From Paenibacillus baekrokdamisoli (GTDB lineage: Bacteria > Bacillota > Bacilli > Paenibacillales > Paenibacillaceae), in contig NZ_AP019308.1 of assembly GCF_003945345.1 (NCBI RefSeq), forward strand, positions 5,694,501 through 5,758,500: a DNA stretch of 64,000 nt, in the 5' to 3' direction. Both the position numbers and the translations under genes were made by a program. Below are positions 25,268 through 33,471 of the stretch, piece by piece (the first letter of the stretch is position 1; each line of letters begins with the position of its first letter). Under the pieces are notes generated by a model. The model searched no databases and was not told the DNA's origin. It saw only the letters and a program-made list of their open reading frames with translations.

Positions 25268-25372
25268 GAGTTACTGCGAGGCTATGCCTGAGCAAGCCGT
25301 GTAAGCGGCAAGATCAAGCAAAAACTCACATCGGAAGCATAAGCTGAGTTATTGCGAGGCTATGCCTGAGCA
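25268..25372. repeat. Pair of 27-bp direct repeats upstream of the ApbE operon
   Basis: GAGTTAYTGCGAGGCTATGC plus CTGAGCA occurs at 25268-25294 and 25346-25372 with one mismatch, 78 bp apart. It lies in the divergent promoter interval between the ApbE operon and the DEAD helicase gene. It could be a paired regulator site or a local duplication. Confidence 0.6.
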
Positions 25373-25547
25373 TGTTTGTGCTTGTTATTTCATTATAGGT
25401 GGTCAAAATGAAGATCATTTGAAGTTTGTTTTGGTTTTTAGTCCTTATGAGGGAAGATTCGGTACATGCCGAAGTGTGTAATGTGGTACGATAGAGATGC
25501 CGGTCTATGGAACGGGAAGGTTTTACTATTAAAAAGAGGTGGATGTA

Positions 25548-27611
25548 TTGGCAGGTTTTGAACAATTAGGGATAGCAACCGCGCGGGCTGAAGCATTGCG
25601 CAATGGTGGCATACAGGAAGCAACGCCGATTCAGGAGGGCGCAATTCCAGTTATTTTGCAAGGCAGCGACGTGATCTGTCAAGCACAGACAGGAACGGGA
25701 AAAACGCTTGCTTTTTTACTTCCGATGCTGGAGAAAATTAGACCAGAGCGAGAAGATCTTCAGGGGCTGATTTTGACGCCTACGCGGGAGCTTGCTCTGC
25801 AAATTACGACGGAGCTGAAGCGTTGGCTCGCTTCGAGAGATGAATGCAACGTACTCGCCATCTACGGGGGACAAGACGTGGAGTCTCAGCTGCGTAAGCT
25901 GAAGAAGGCTGTCCACATTGTGGTTGCAACCCCAGGTAGATTGCTCGATCATATGCGTCGCGGCACGATTTCGCTCGGATCTGTGAAAATGCTCGTGCTT
26001 GATGAAGCAGACCAAATGCTGCATATGGGCTTCCTCTCTGAGGTTGAGGAAATTATGAGTCATATGCAATACCGCAAGCAGACGATGCTGTTCTCGGCTA
26101 CGATGCCCACAGCAGTCCGTTCACTTGCAGCACGCTTCATGCTGGAGCCGAAGGATATTACGGTACGTGCACCGCAAGTTACCGTTAAAGCCATCCGTCA
26201 GCTGGCGGTCGAAGTAACGGATCACAACAAGCAGGAGACGCTGCAGCGTTTAGTTGAAGAATATCGTCCATATCTGGGCCTTATCTTCTGTCGGACGAAG
26301 AAACGGGCAATTGCGCTGAACGAAGCGCTGCAGGAGCTTGGCTTCAATAGTGATGAGCTGCATGGTGATCTTTCGCAAGCCAAGCGTGAGCAGGTCATGA
26401 AGAGGTTCCGCGAGGCGAAGATTCATTTGCTCATCGCGACAGATGTTGCAGCGCGAGGCCTTGATGTTGAAGGGGTTACGCATGTATTCAACTACGATAT
26501 CCCGCAGGATGCTGAGGGCTATATTCATCGCATCGGTCGTACGGGACGAGCAGGTGAGGATGGACTAGCGATTACGTTTGTATCGCCGCATGATCGCCTG
26601 GAGCTGGCTGCTATCGAGAAGGGGATTAACCAAAACATTCCTCGGGAGAAATCCAGAGGGCTAGTCTTACCATCTGGAGAATTCATCTCGAAGGATGCAA
26701 CTCCAGATCGTCAAGGGTCGGGTAATCGTAAACCGACTAGCCGCAGAGGCGCATCATCTGGGAAGCCGGGGTCATGGGAGTCCAAAGGACGTTCTAACAA
26801 ACAAGGCCGCAATAGCAACAGTACTAGCGATAGAAGCGGCGGTAAAACGATGTACCCGCGTTCCGGTTCGGGCACACGTTCCGCTTCGACACAGCGCGGC
26901 AGTGAATCACGCGGGGGAGCTTCGGGCTTCACTCGCAGTGAAGGCGCACGCGGATCATCTGCAGGAATGGGATGGGCGATGCGCGCTGGATCTAGCGATC
27001 GAGCAGAATCAAGCGAGCATGTTGAACAGGGTGAGCGTGGAGGTGCCGCGCGTCGTGGAGATTCCAGCTCGCGCGGTGCACGGAAAGGCTCGCCGCAGCA
27101 GCGAAGTAATGATTCACGTGGACGCGGTGGTTCACCACAACGCTCCGAGCAGGGTGAACGCGGCAGGTCAGCAGGCCGCGCAGGATCCGAATTTGGTGCA
27201 TCACGTGGCGAAGCAAGTGGACGTACGGGATCAGCGAAGCGTATGGATACGGGTGATCGTGGAAGATCCGGAGGCGTACCGTACACGGAATCACGTGGAG
27301 GTTCCGGTTCATCGCAGCGCTCGGAATCAGGCGAACGTTCTGGATTTGCAGGTCGTGGAGAGTCGGCTGACCGTTACGGATCAAGTGCGCCTCGGACAGG
27401 CTCACGTGAGCGTTCCAAAGCACCTCAATTCCCGAACTCGGGCGGGGATAAGAACCGTTCCTCGCAGCGTTCCGATTCACGCGGTGGACGACCTAGCTTT
27501 GGTTCTTCCTCAGGCGGAGGCCGCTCGTCTTCAAGCGGCTTCAAAGGGAGTCGTCCAAGTGGCGGCGGTGGCGGGAAGTCAGGCTCAGGCAGCCGTAACC
27601 GTTCACGTTAA
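25548..27611 (+). CDS. DEAD-box RNA helicase with long Arg/Gly/Ser tail
   Basis: A 687-residue protein starting at TTG 25548, eight bases after AAGAGG. Residues 1-370 are a full DEAD-box core: Q motif ([18 protein letters not shown]), [18 protein letters not shown] in [12 protein letters not shown], and [13 protein letters not shown]. Residues 370-687 are a low-complexity, strongly basic tail with many RGG/RGSS-like units, likely disordered and RNA-binding. CshA/DeaD-type helicases remodel RNA in ribosome assembly, mRNA decay and cold adaptation. The tail is far longer than in Bacillus CshA. A strong terminator follows. Confidence 0.92.
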   Translation: MAGFEQLGIATARAEALRNGGIQEATPIQEGAIPVILQGSDVICQAQTGTGKTLAFLLPMLEKIRPEREDLQGLILTPTRELALQITTELKRWLASRDECNVLAIYGGQDVESQLRKLKKAVHIVVATPGRLLDHMRRGTISLGSVKMLVLDEADQMLHMGFLSEVEEIMSHMQYRKQTMLFSATMPTAVRSLAARFMLEPKDITVRAPQVTVKAIRQLAVEVTDHNKQETLQRLVEEYRPYLGLIFCRTKKRAIALNEALQELGFNSDELHGDLSQAKREQVMKRFREAKIHLLIATDVAARGLDVEGVTHVFNYDIPQDAEGYIHRIGRTGRAGEDGLAITFVSPHDRLELAAIEKGINQNIPREKSRGLVLPSGEFISKDATPDRQGSGNRKPTSRRGASSGKPGSWESKGRSNKQGRNSNSTSDRSGGKTMYPRSGSGTRSASTQRGSESRGGASGFTRSEGARGSSAGMGWAMRAGSSDRAESSEHVEQGERGGAARRGDSSSRGARKGSPQQRSNDSRGRGGSPQRSEQGERGRSAGRAGSEFGASRGEASGRTGSAKRMDTGDRGRSGGVPYTESRGGSGSSQRSESGERSGFAGRGESADRYGSSAPRTGSRERSKAPQFPNSGGDKNRSSQRSDSRGGRPSFGSSSGGGRSSSSGFKGSRPSGGGGGKSGSGSRNRSR

Positions 27612-27646
27612 TAAGCACAACGCGGGATAATAAGAGATCTAAAATC

Positions 27647-27686
27647 AAGAGAGTGCAGCTGATCGCAGCTGCACTCTCTTTTTTTT
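27647..27686 (+). terminator. Terminator of the DEAD helicase gene
   Basis: AAGAGAGTGCAGCTG-ATCG-CAGCTGCACTCTCTT, perfect 15-bp stem plus T tract. Confidence 0.92.
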
Positions 27687-27689
27687 GTA

Positions 27690-27965
27690 GGATCTTTTTA
27701 TCAAGTGAAATACTTCCAGAGCATGAGACTTTCATCAAGAAACAGCATCTTTTCTTCGTTGGGTCTGCCCCGACGGATACTGAGGGTGGCTTCAGCATCC
27801 CTTTTTTCAGCTAAGGTGAGCGGGATGCCTTGGAGAAATGGGCAGTAAATAAGGGCGAGGAAGGTCTAATCTCTTACAGGGAGGAGAAGAATGCAATTAG
27901 CTTGGATGGTCGTGTTACTCCGCTTGGTCAAGGACATGCGAAACGGGAATATTTTATGAAGAGAT
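27690..27965 (+). other. Intergenic with a possible gene remnant
   Basis: No intact gene. An open stretch at about 27848-28003 reads KGEEGLISYREEKNAISLDG then TPLGQGHAKREYFMKRL without a start codon or ribosome site. It may be the 3' end of a lost gene. I do not recognise it. Confidence 0.3.
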
Positions 27966-27969
27966 TATT

Positions 27970-27998
27970 TTGCTGTAAACTCCCTTTTCTGATAAAAT
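27970..27998 (+). promoter_or_regulatory. Promoter of the PyrH paralogue leader
   Basis: TTGCTG and TAAAAT with a 17-bp spacer, about 160 bp before the coding start. Confidence 0.65.
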
Positions 27999-28102
27999 CT
28001 TAATGACTAAAAGAATGGTAAAGGGGAGTGGGACAATGAAGAATCTACGGCTGCTTGAGCGTGTGATTCATTCTGTTTCCATTCTCGATAGGTATGTATG
28101 TA

Positions 28103-28132
28103 CACCAAGGCTTATGAGCCTTGGTGTTTTTT
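28103..28132 (+). terminator. Leader terminator upstream of the PyrH paralogue
   Basis: CACCAAGGCT-TATG-AGCCTTGGTG followed by TTTTTT, a complete intrinsic terminator between promoter and gene. A short open frame starting at ATG 28036 (ribosome site GGGGAG) runs through it in frame with the downstream gene. The layout suggests attenuation, though no antiterminator pairing was identified. Confidence 0.7.
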
Positions 28133-28155
28133 ATTTCTGTGGGAGGTGGATGGAT

Positions 28156-28896
28156 ATGAGGTATAAGCGTGTTCTCATTAAACTAAGCGGCGGTGCGGTT
28201 GCAGGACAAGGGGAGATCGGGTTTGATCCGGAACGGCTCAATTATATTGCCAGCGAGATGATGACGGTCGTTAACATGGGTGTTGAGGTATCGATTGTCA
28301 TTGGAGGCGGCAATATCTTTCGCGGTAATTTGGCGGAGAATTGGGGGATTGAGCGCGCAGAGGCCGATAATATTGGGACGCTGGCTACTGTTGTGAACAG
28401 CTTAATGCTAAGGGGCGTGTTGAAATCAAAGACGGACAAGGAAGTCCGTGTCATGAGTGCGATCCCACTCTCATCTGTGGCGGAGCCGTATATCCGTTTG
28501 CGGGCCATTCATCATCTAGAGAAAGGCTATATTGTTATTTTTGCCGGGGGCAACGGACAACCCTATGTCACAACGGACTACCCATCCGCACAGCGTGCGA
28601 TTGAAGTGAACAGCGAAGCGCTGCTTGTGGCTAAGCAAGGCGTTGACGGCGTGCTGAGTGGCGATCCGAAGACACGAACGGATGTGGTGAAATATGACTC
28701 TCTCCATTACAACGATGTGCTGCAGCGTAACCTTAAGGTGATGGATCAGTCGGCTTTCATTTTAGCGCGAGACTACCATTTACCTATTCATGTGTTCAAC
28801 TTTGACACGCCGGGCTCGATGAGAGCCATCTGCGAAGGAAGTAATGTTGGCACAATGATTAGTCATGATTCGGTGCTTGCAGTTACGAGCACTTAG
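28156..28896 (+). CDS. UMP kinase paralogue, PyrH family
   Basis: A 246-residue amino-acid-kinase fold protein. ATG 28156 is preferred, nine bases after GGGAGG, over ATG 28150 at three bases. Motifs VLIKLSGGAVAG, IVIGGGNIFRG, ADNIGTLATVVNSLML, FAGGNGQPYVTTD and AKQGVDGVLSGDPK follow UMP kinase. They diverge from the usual LKLSGEAL, GMLAT and TTDTAA. UMP kinase makes UDP from UMP with ATP. It is not next to tsf or frr, so the housekeeping pyrH is probably elsewhere and this is a second copy with possibly altered specificity. Confidence 0.82.
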   Translation: MRYKRVLIKLSGGAVAGQGEIGFDPERLNYIASEMMTVVNMGVEVSIVIGGGNIFRGNLAENWGIERAEADNIGTLATVVNSLMLRGVLKSKTDKEVRVMSAIPLSSVAEPYIRLRAIHHLEKGYIVIFAGGNGQPYVTTDYPSAQRAIEVNSEALLVAKQGVDGVLSGDPKTRTDVVKYDSLHYNDVLQRNLKVMDQSAFILARDYHLPIHVFNFDTPGSMRAICEGSNVGTMISHDSVLAVTST

Positions 28897-28904
28897 CACA
28901 TACT

Positions 28905-29139
28905 ATGGGAGAGCAGAAACCGGCTAGTGAGATCGGATTAAAGCGTTTTTGGTGATATGAAGCTGACATAATGCGCTGGTTCCTAAACTCTCGCGCAGAC
29001 TGTTTGAAATATCCAACTATATGATTTATCCTATTAAAAAGATTTATTTATAGATTGGATCGGCATCTGACGACCTTGTAGGGTCGCTTATGGTTCTCAT
29101 TATTGGATGTGAAACAAAGGTAGGAGGAAAGGATCATAT
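28905..29139 (+). other. Intergenic, no gene seen
   Basis: AT-rich leader of the following gene with a small GACGACC/GGGTCGC hairpin near 29070. Nothing else could be recognised. Confidence 0.4.
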
Positions 29140-30279
29140 ATGGGGAACCGGACATTCCTAAGCGTTATAAACGCCGATAAAGATTCGGTCGATTATGAGA
29201 ATACAGCTTTCGAGACGAATAATTTTCTCGCTCCAGTATGGTTTTGTCTGGTCAGCCAGGAGCAGTTCCAGCGCTATAGCGGGCAGCTTATGCAGGCATG
29301 GAGCAGGATTCAACCCCATATGGACCAACCGAATGTGGAGGATCTGCCTGAGTGGGAGTGCTTTTCTGAGGCATTCCAATGGCAGATTCCATGGGCGGAT
29401 GCTGCAGAGCAGCTGCGCCTGAGCTTACCCGGCACGCTGGCCCATTTCCCCGCGCTTGCCGCTCCTGTGCATGAATGGCTGGAAACCTTGTCGACCCATG
29501 TACAGCGGCATTCTGCACCCGTTATTCATCTGGAGCTTTCGCAATATTTCTCGTTCACGGACGATCCCGCCCTCTATCTGAAAGACATTCAGGAATACGT
29601 TACGCTCTGGCTATCACCGCATCCCTCGCAGGCGAAGGTCTGGCAGGGAGCAGCCGATAACTGCTATATGCTGAACGGGGAGCATTTGCCATGGAGAGAA
29701 ATTACGGCAGCTCAGCCGGAGCAAGCTCCGGAAAATCAGCCAGCACAGTCCATTCCTCCAACATCTGGGAAGCGTCAGCCCAAATGGCTGCAGGAGCTCT
29801 ACATATGGTTGCTTGCGATTCTGTCCGCAGCCCTTTTTCTTACCGTCTATGTCAAGACCTCCAGTGGATGGTTGGCGGTGCTCGGTTTCCTCATCCCCTC
29901 TCTGATTATCGTTTTGTGGAATGTGATTTTTGGTCCTAAAAAAACCTCCCGCCCTCGGCTGGAGGCGGCCACGGCCTTAAAGAGGAACAGTACCCCATCT
30001 TATGCCGTGCTCAGGATTGAGCATTTCGATGGGCATTCACCTATTGGGGTGGATGGCATGGAAACCGGCCCTTCGGAGGATAAATCATTACCGGATCTTA
30101 TCCCCTGGCTGCAAATCATGCAAGCGAAAGTACTTTCATCTCATGAGGTTGAGCTCATGATTTCTACTGAAAATCCACCTGTCTTCGCCTTACAACTTCA
30201 TTTTAAGCTGGATGAACAGCTGGTAGCCAAGGATACCGTATCAGCGATTAATGCCATCGTGTTGGCTCATAAAATGTAA
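29140..30279 (+). CDS. Two-span membrane protein of unknown function
   Basis: A 379-residue protein starting at ATG 29140 after TAGGAGGAAAGG. Residues 1-195 are soluble and Trp/Leu-rich, with repeated acidic segments (SFTDDPALYLKDIQEYV). A Pro/Gln linker follows, then two membrane helices at about 227-270 (LYIWLLAILSAALFLTVYV, LAVLGFLIPSLIIVLWNVI) and a 110-residue C-terminal soluble part. Both soluble parts should face the cytoplasm, since there is no signal peptide. No family is recognised. It is monocistronic and closed by a hairpin. Confidence 0.75.
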   Translation: MGNRTFLSVINADKDSVDYENTAFETNNFLAPVWFCLVSQEQFQRYSGQLMQAWSRIQPHMDQPNVEDLPEWECFSEAFQWQIPWADAAEQLRLSLPGTLAHFPALAAPVHEWLETLSTHVQRHSAPVIHLELSQYFSFTDDPALYLKDIQEYVTLWLSPHPSQAKVWQGAADNCYMLNGEHLPWREITAAQPEQAPENQPAQSIPPTSGKRQPKWLQELYIWLLAILSAALFLTVYVKTSSGWLAVLGFLIPSLIIVLWNVIFGPKKTSRPRLEAATALKRNSTPSYAVLRIEHFDGHSPIGVDGMETGPSEDKSLPDLIPWLQIMQAKVLSSHEVELMISTENPPVFALQLHFKLDEQLVAKDTVSAINAIVLAHKM

Positions 30280-30282
30280 GAT

Positions 30283-30304
30283 CCGCGCTCAGCGCGGTTT
30301 TTTA
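30283..30304 (+). terminator. Terminator
   Basis: CCGCGC-TCA-GCGCGG followed by TTTTTTA. Confidence 0.85.
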
Positions 30305-30441
30305 TTTTAGGCATATCAATCATGGTGAATTAATCATCAATTTATTGGTTTTTGCTCTTACACAAGACAATTGCGACACAACAATTAATTGAAACAAAGC
30401 TAATAACGTTTCTCTAGACCAACCCAATTTCGTGTTGATAT

Positions 30442-30640
30442 TATAATCAGGACATAGAATTACGGTTGGGTTTGGGGAGATTATTAACGATTGGATACAT
30501 GAGTGGACAAGGTGGGAGAGAATCCCCAGACGTCATTGCTGCTTATGTAGGTGTTTTTTCTGGCTCGACCCTGTTACGGCGATTATTTTATGAATAGGAT
30601 ACAAACAAAAGCTTCCCAGCATCACGGGAAGCTTTTGTTT
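30442..30640 (+). ncRNA. Candidate small transcription unit
   Basis: A TATAAT box at 30442 and a strong hairpin terminator at 30603-30640 bound a region of about 190 nt without a normal gene. A 32-codon frame from ATG 30499 (MSGQGGRESPDVIAAYVGVF) exists but its nearest GGGGAG is 19 bases away. It could be a small RNA, a small protein or only a leader remnant. No good -35 box was found. Confidence 0.3.
30603..30640. terminator. Strong bidirectional terminator
   Basis: AAACAAAAGCTTCCC and GGGAAGCTTTTGTTT perfect arms. It can end the XRE gene from the right and any transcript from the left. Confidence 0.85.
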
Positions 30641-30702
30641 ATCCAAAATCGTTTGTTTTACAAAAACGAAAATACCGATCGAAGCAGGCCGATTCACAAG
30701 CT

Positions 30703-31041
30703 TCATTCATCGCTAGGCTCAAGTAATTCTCGTAATATACGGTAGGCTTGATGTTGTTTCTGTTCACTATGTCGAAGCAGGAGCGAGATACTTTCCCACA
30801 CCCATTTTTGCTCCTGCAAGAAGGCTTCTTTTTGGTCGTTGAATAGCTCATAAACGCTCATGTCTAATGCATTGGCTATTTTTTCAATCGTTTGTATCCT
30901 GACATCCTTTTCTCCCCGCTCGAGTTGCCCCACATAGGAAGCCGTCATGCTGCTTAGCTCCGCAAGCTGTTCCTGTGTCCAATTATTTGAAATTCGATGT
31001 ATTCGGATTTTCGCGCCAATTTGTTCTGCAAATGATGCCAT
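30703..31041 (-). CDS. XRE-family helix-turn-helix regulator
   Basis: A 112-residue protein. The DNA-binding domain fills residues 5-65: IGAKIRIHRISNNWTQEQLAELSSMTASYVGQLERGEKDVRIQTIEKIANALDM. A short helical C-terminal part with charged residues probably mediates dimerisation. It is divergent from the sda gene, separated by about 180 bp, and could regulate it. SinR-like control of sporulation or biofilm genes is one possibility, but nothing beyond the fold supports that. Confidence 0.88.
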   Translation of the reverse strand: MASFAEQIGAKIRIHRISNNWTQEQLAELSSMTASYVGQLERGEKDVRIQTIEKIANALDMSVYELFNDQKEAFLQEQKWVWESISLLLRHSEQKQHQAYRILRELLEPSDE

Positions 31042-31125
31042 GGTTCCACAACCTCTCTATAGAGAAGTTTAGACGAACAGCAAAAAGGGATGGAGCATGC
31101 AACTGCGACTTTTATAGAATATCAA

Positions 31126-31154
31126 TTGTTGTAGTTACTTATATTTGATATAAT
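31126..31154 (+). promoter_or_regulatory. Promoter of sda
   Basis: TTGTTG and TATAAT with a 17-bp spacer. No DnaA box was found near it, unlike the known DnaA control of Bacillus subtilis sda. Confidence 0.65.
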
Positions 31155-31221
31155 TTACATCTACATACAAAATTATACTTAATCTGATGATTTTAGCATA
31201 GGGCTGAATTCGGAGGCTGCC

Positions 31222-31380
31222 ATGAAACGTTTATCCGATGAAGAGTTATTAGAAAGTATCTCTATCGCGAAACGATTAGATTTAGAAGATTTCCTTGCCG
31301 TCCTACTCCGTGAATTGAAGCGTAGGGATTTAGATATCGATGTGTTGGAACAAGATGGGGTGAGTAAACTTCGCGGGTAA
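31222..31380 (+). CDS. sda: Sda-like sporulation kinase inhibitor
   Basis: A 52-residue protein starting at ATG 31222, five bases after CGGAGG. MKRLSDEELLESISIAKRLD then LLRELKRRDLDI matches the helical hairpin of Sda (LSDELLIESY, FIELIENEIKRRSL in Bacillus subtilis). Sda binds the dimerisation domain of sporulation histidine kinases and blocks phosphotransfer when replication is troubled. The C-terminal ten residues are extra and variable. It has its own promoter and is followed by small open frames. Confidence 0.85.
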   Translation: MKRLSDEELLESISIAKRLDLEDFLAVLLRELKRRDLDIDVLEQDGVSKLRG

Positions 31381-31495
31381 GTGACGAAAAGGGTTAGGAG
31401 GTTGTAAACATCCAAAATCTAAAGCAAGGACAATTAGCCGAATTGTTGACACAAGCTATACCTATAAATAAAGGGTGAAAAGGGAGGGGAATAAT

Positions 31496-31648
31496 TTGTA
31501 TGTATACCTGATGACTACGGAAGGACGCTGGTTCTTGTTAGGAATGGTAATTCTAGCAGTGGGCCTTCTGTCTTATATTTTATGGCAGGAGAAAAAGAAC
31601 AAGAAGAATGAGAATGAGAATAAAAATGAGAACGATATGAACTTATAA
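31496..31648 (+). CDS. Small single-span membrane protein
   Basis: A 50-residue protein starting at TTG 31496, six bases after AGGGAGGGG. It has one hydrophobic helix (WFLLGMVILAVGLLSYILW, residues 12-30) followed by a Lys/Asn/Glu-rich tail (QEKKNKKNENENKNEND). The topology should be tail-inside. No family is recognised. It lies 115 bp after sda, probably in the same transcript, and is followed by a terminator at 31698. Confidence 0.6.
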   Translation: MYVYLMTTEGRWFLLGMVILAVGLLSYILWQEKKNKKNENENKNENDMNL

Positions 31649-31697
31649 AGGAGTGGGAATAATTAGCGTAATAATTCGCGTGAGCACATAGCCGAAT

Positions 31698-31752
31698 GGG
31701 CTGTATGCGGAATAAGGAGATTAATTTCCTTACCCGTATACGGCCTTTTTTT
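31698..31752 (+). terminator. Terminator of the sda region
   Basis: GGGCTGTATGCGG pairs with CCGTATACGGCC, with an inner AAGGA/TCCTT stem, then seven T. Confidence 0.8.
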
Positions 31753-31913
31753 AATTGGATTTTAAAAAGATCGCTGTAAACAGGGCGTTTACCCGCTTTC
31801 GAATAGGCTAAATCAGCATAGTGAAAAAATGATAAGTATATTTTTTTCATCCGTTTCATAGACTTGTGAGACGTTTATTATTCAAGTACATAACGAACTC
31901 GGGAGGAAACACA

Positions 31914-33161
31914 ATGAAAACAAATACTTGCTTAGCTATGCTGCTTGCCGGAGGCGAAGGCCGAAGGCTAGCCCCACTAACCGCTACCATGGCGAAGCCC
32001 GCTGTACCATTTGGAGGGCACTGCCGTATTATTGACTATACATTAAGCAATTGTGTCCATTCTGGTATCAACACAATCGGTGTGCTTACGCAATATCAGG
32101 CTGAATCGCTTCACAACCATATCGGCGACGGGTCATCTTGGCAGACTGCAGGTATCGATAAGGAAGTGGATATTTCCTTACTGCCAGCCAGCCGTTTTGG
32201 CGGGGAGGGCTACCTCGGCACTGCGGATGCTATCTATCAAAATATCGATTATATCGACCGTCAGAATTCGGAGCATGTGCTGATTCTATCTGGTGATCAT
32301 ATCTATCAAATGGATTACAATGAAATGCTCCAAAATCATATAGCAAGCGGCGCGGTCGCAACCATTGCGGTGAAACGTGTACCCTGGAAGGAAGCCAGCC
32401 GCTTCGGTATTATGAACACTAGCGAAGGTAATCGAATTGTTGAATTTGACGAGAAGCCACAACGTCCTAAGAGCAACCTAGCCTCGATGGGAATCTACAT
32501 GTTCCGGTGGGCGGAGCTGCGTGCTGCATTGATAGAAGATCATGGGAATAAGAATTCGAGTCATGACTTTGGTGCGGATCTTATCCCTCTCATGCTAGGT
32601 TCAGAGAAGAATCTATATGCCTATCCATTCGATGGCTACTGGCGGGATGTAGGCACAGTGGAAAGTCTATGGGAAGCGCATATGGACCTCATTAACGGAG
32701 AAATGGCAGCCGCTTCAGATGAGCAGAATCTTCCGGGAGCTTGGCCGATTCTAACGAGGGAACATAACCAGACCGTTCGTTCCTATGTATGTCCGACGGC
32801 TGAAATTCAAAGCTCTTATATTCACCGTGGAAGCTCGGTAGAGGGAGACCTTGATCGTTCTGTCATCTTCGGAAATGTGTCAATCGGCAAGGGGGCAGAT
32901 ATTCGCGAGAGCATCGTTATGCCTGGCGCCCACATTGGTTCCAATGTTACCTTATACCGAACGATTGTCGGAGAAGGTGCGATCATCGAAGATGGCGCGG
33001 TAATTGGCAACCTGAATGATGAAGTAACTGTCATCGGTACTCGGGAGAGAGTCATGGTACATCCGCGGTTTAGCGTCTCATCTGGTCAAATGCCTCATTC
33101 CTTATTAGCGGAGTTGGAGCAATCTATGGCCGTATCCATACTAGAGAAAGTTAGATCTTAG
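31914..33161 (+). CDS. glgC: Glucose-1-phosphate adenylyltransferase
   Basis: A 415-residue protein starting at ATG 31914 after GGGAGGAA. The nucleotidyltransferase signature [14 protein letters not shown] (residues 10-23), KPAVPFGG, the GTADAIYQN segment, the [11 protein letters not shown] metal site and [11 protein letters not shown] are all present. A left-handed beta-helix C-terminal domain follows ([20 protein letters not shown]). It makes ADP-glucose from ATP and glucose-1-phosphate, the committed step of glycogen synthesis. No other glg gene is adjacent, so GlgD, GlgA and GlgB would be elsewhere. It is monocistronic. Confidence 0.93.
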   Translation: MKTNTCLAMLLAGGEGRRLAPLTATMAKPAVPFGGHCRIIDYTLSNCVHSGINTIGVLTQYQAESLHNHIGDGSSWQTAGIDKEVDISLLPASRFGGEGYLGTADAIYQNIDYIDRQNSEHVLILSGDHIYQMDYNEMLQNHIASGAVATIAVKRVPWKEASRFGIMNTSEGNRIVEFDEKPQRPKSNLASMGIYMFRWAELRAALIEDHGNKNSSHDFGADLIPLMLGSEKNLYAYPFDGYWRDVGTVESLWEAHMDLINGEMAAASDEQNLPGAWPILTREHNQTVRSYVCPTAEIQSSYIHRGSSVEGDLDRSVIFGNVSIGKGADIRESIVMPGAHIGSNVTLYRTIVGEGAIIEDGAVIGNLNDEVTVIGTRERVMVHPRFSVSSGQMPHSLLAELEQSMAVSILEKVRS

Positions 33162-33175
33162 TAGAGTAATAGAAG

Positions 33176-33243
33176 TAACTACCACCAGCACGAGAAGAAA
33201 CGGTATTCGCCGATTCTTCTCGCATTGGTGGTTATTTTTTTGT
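33176..33243 (+). terminator. Terminator of glgC
   Basis: AACTACCACC..CGAGAAGAA pairs with TTCTTCTCG..GGTGGTT, followed by a long T tract. Confidence 0.85.
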
Positions 33244-33249
33244 TTTCAA

Positions 33250-33265
33250 TCGGTCTGCAGACCGA
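33250..33265. promoter_or_regulatory. 16-bp perfect palindrome
   Basis: TCGGTCTGCAGACCGA stands alone right after the glgC terminator and about 205 bp before the ABC exporter gene. The rest of 33266-33471 shows nothing I can name. Confidence 0.4.
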
Positions 33266-33471
33266 GTCGTGCTCCCTTCTAAGCCCGATTCAAGGCATGA
33301 AGTATATCCATTATAATACATACAGCATGACTCCTTTGAAAACCTTCGATTTCGTATGCTTTCACAAGGTGAATGTGCTAAGCTCCAATACTGTGATCAC
33401 TTTGACGTCTTGGATCCTTTGCACTCGACGATACGCATTTTCAATAGTAACAGAAATGAAAGAGGTGCTGT

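Noticed and set aside
26695-27630. 311-codon frame within the DEAD helicase tail
   Set aside because: It is an out-of-frame shadow of the Arg/Gly/Ser-rich tract without a ribosome site.
28003-28155. N-terminal extension of the PyrH paralogue
   Set aside because: It crosses a complete terminator hairpin, and the kinase fold begins at MRYKRVLIKL.
33250-33265. dif site or plasmid-type recombination site
   Set aside because: The palindrome is too short and lacks the XerC/XerD arm sequences.
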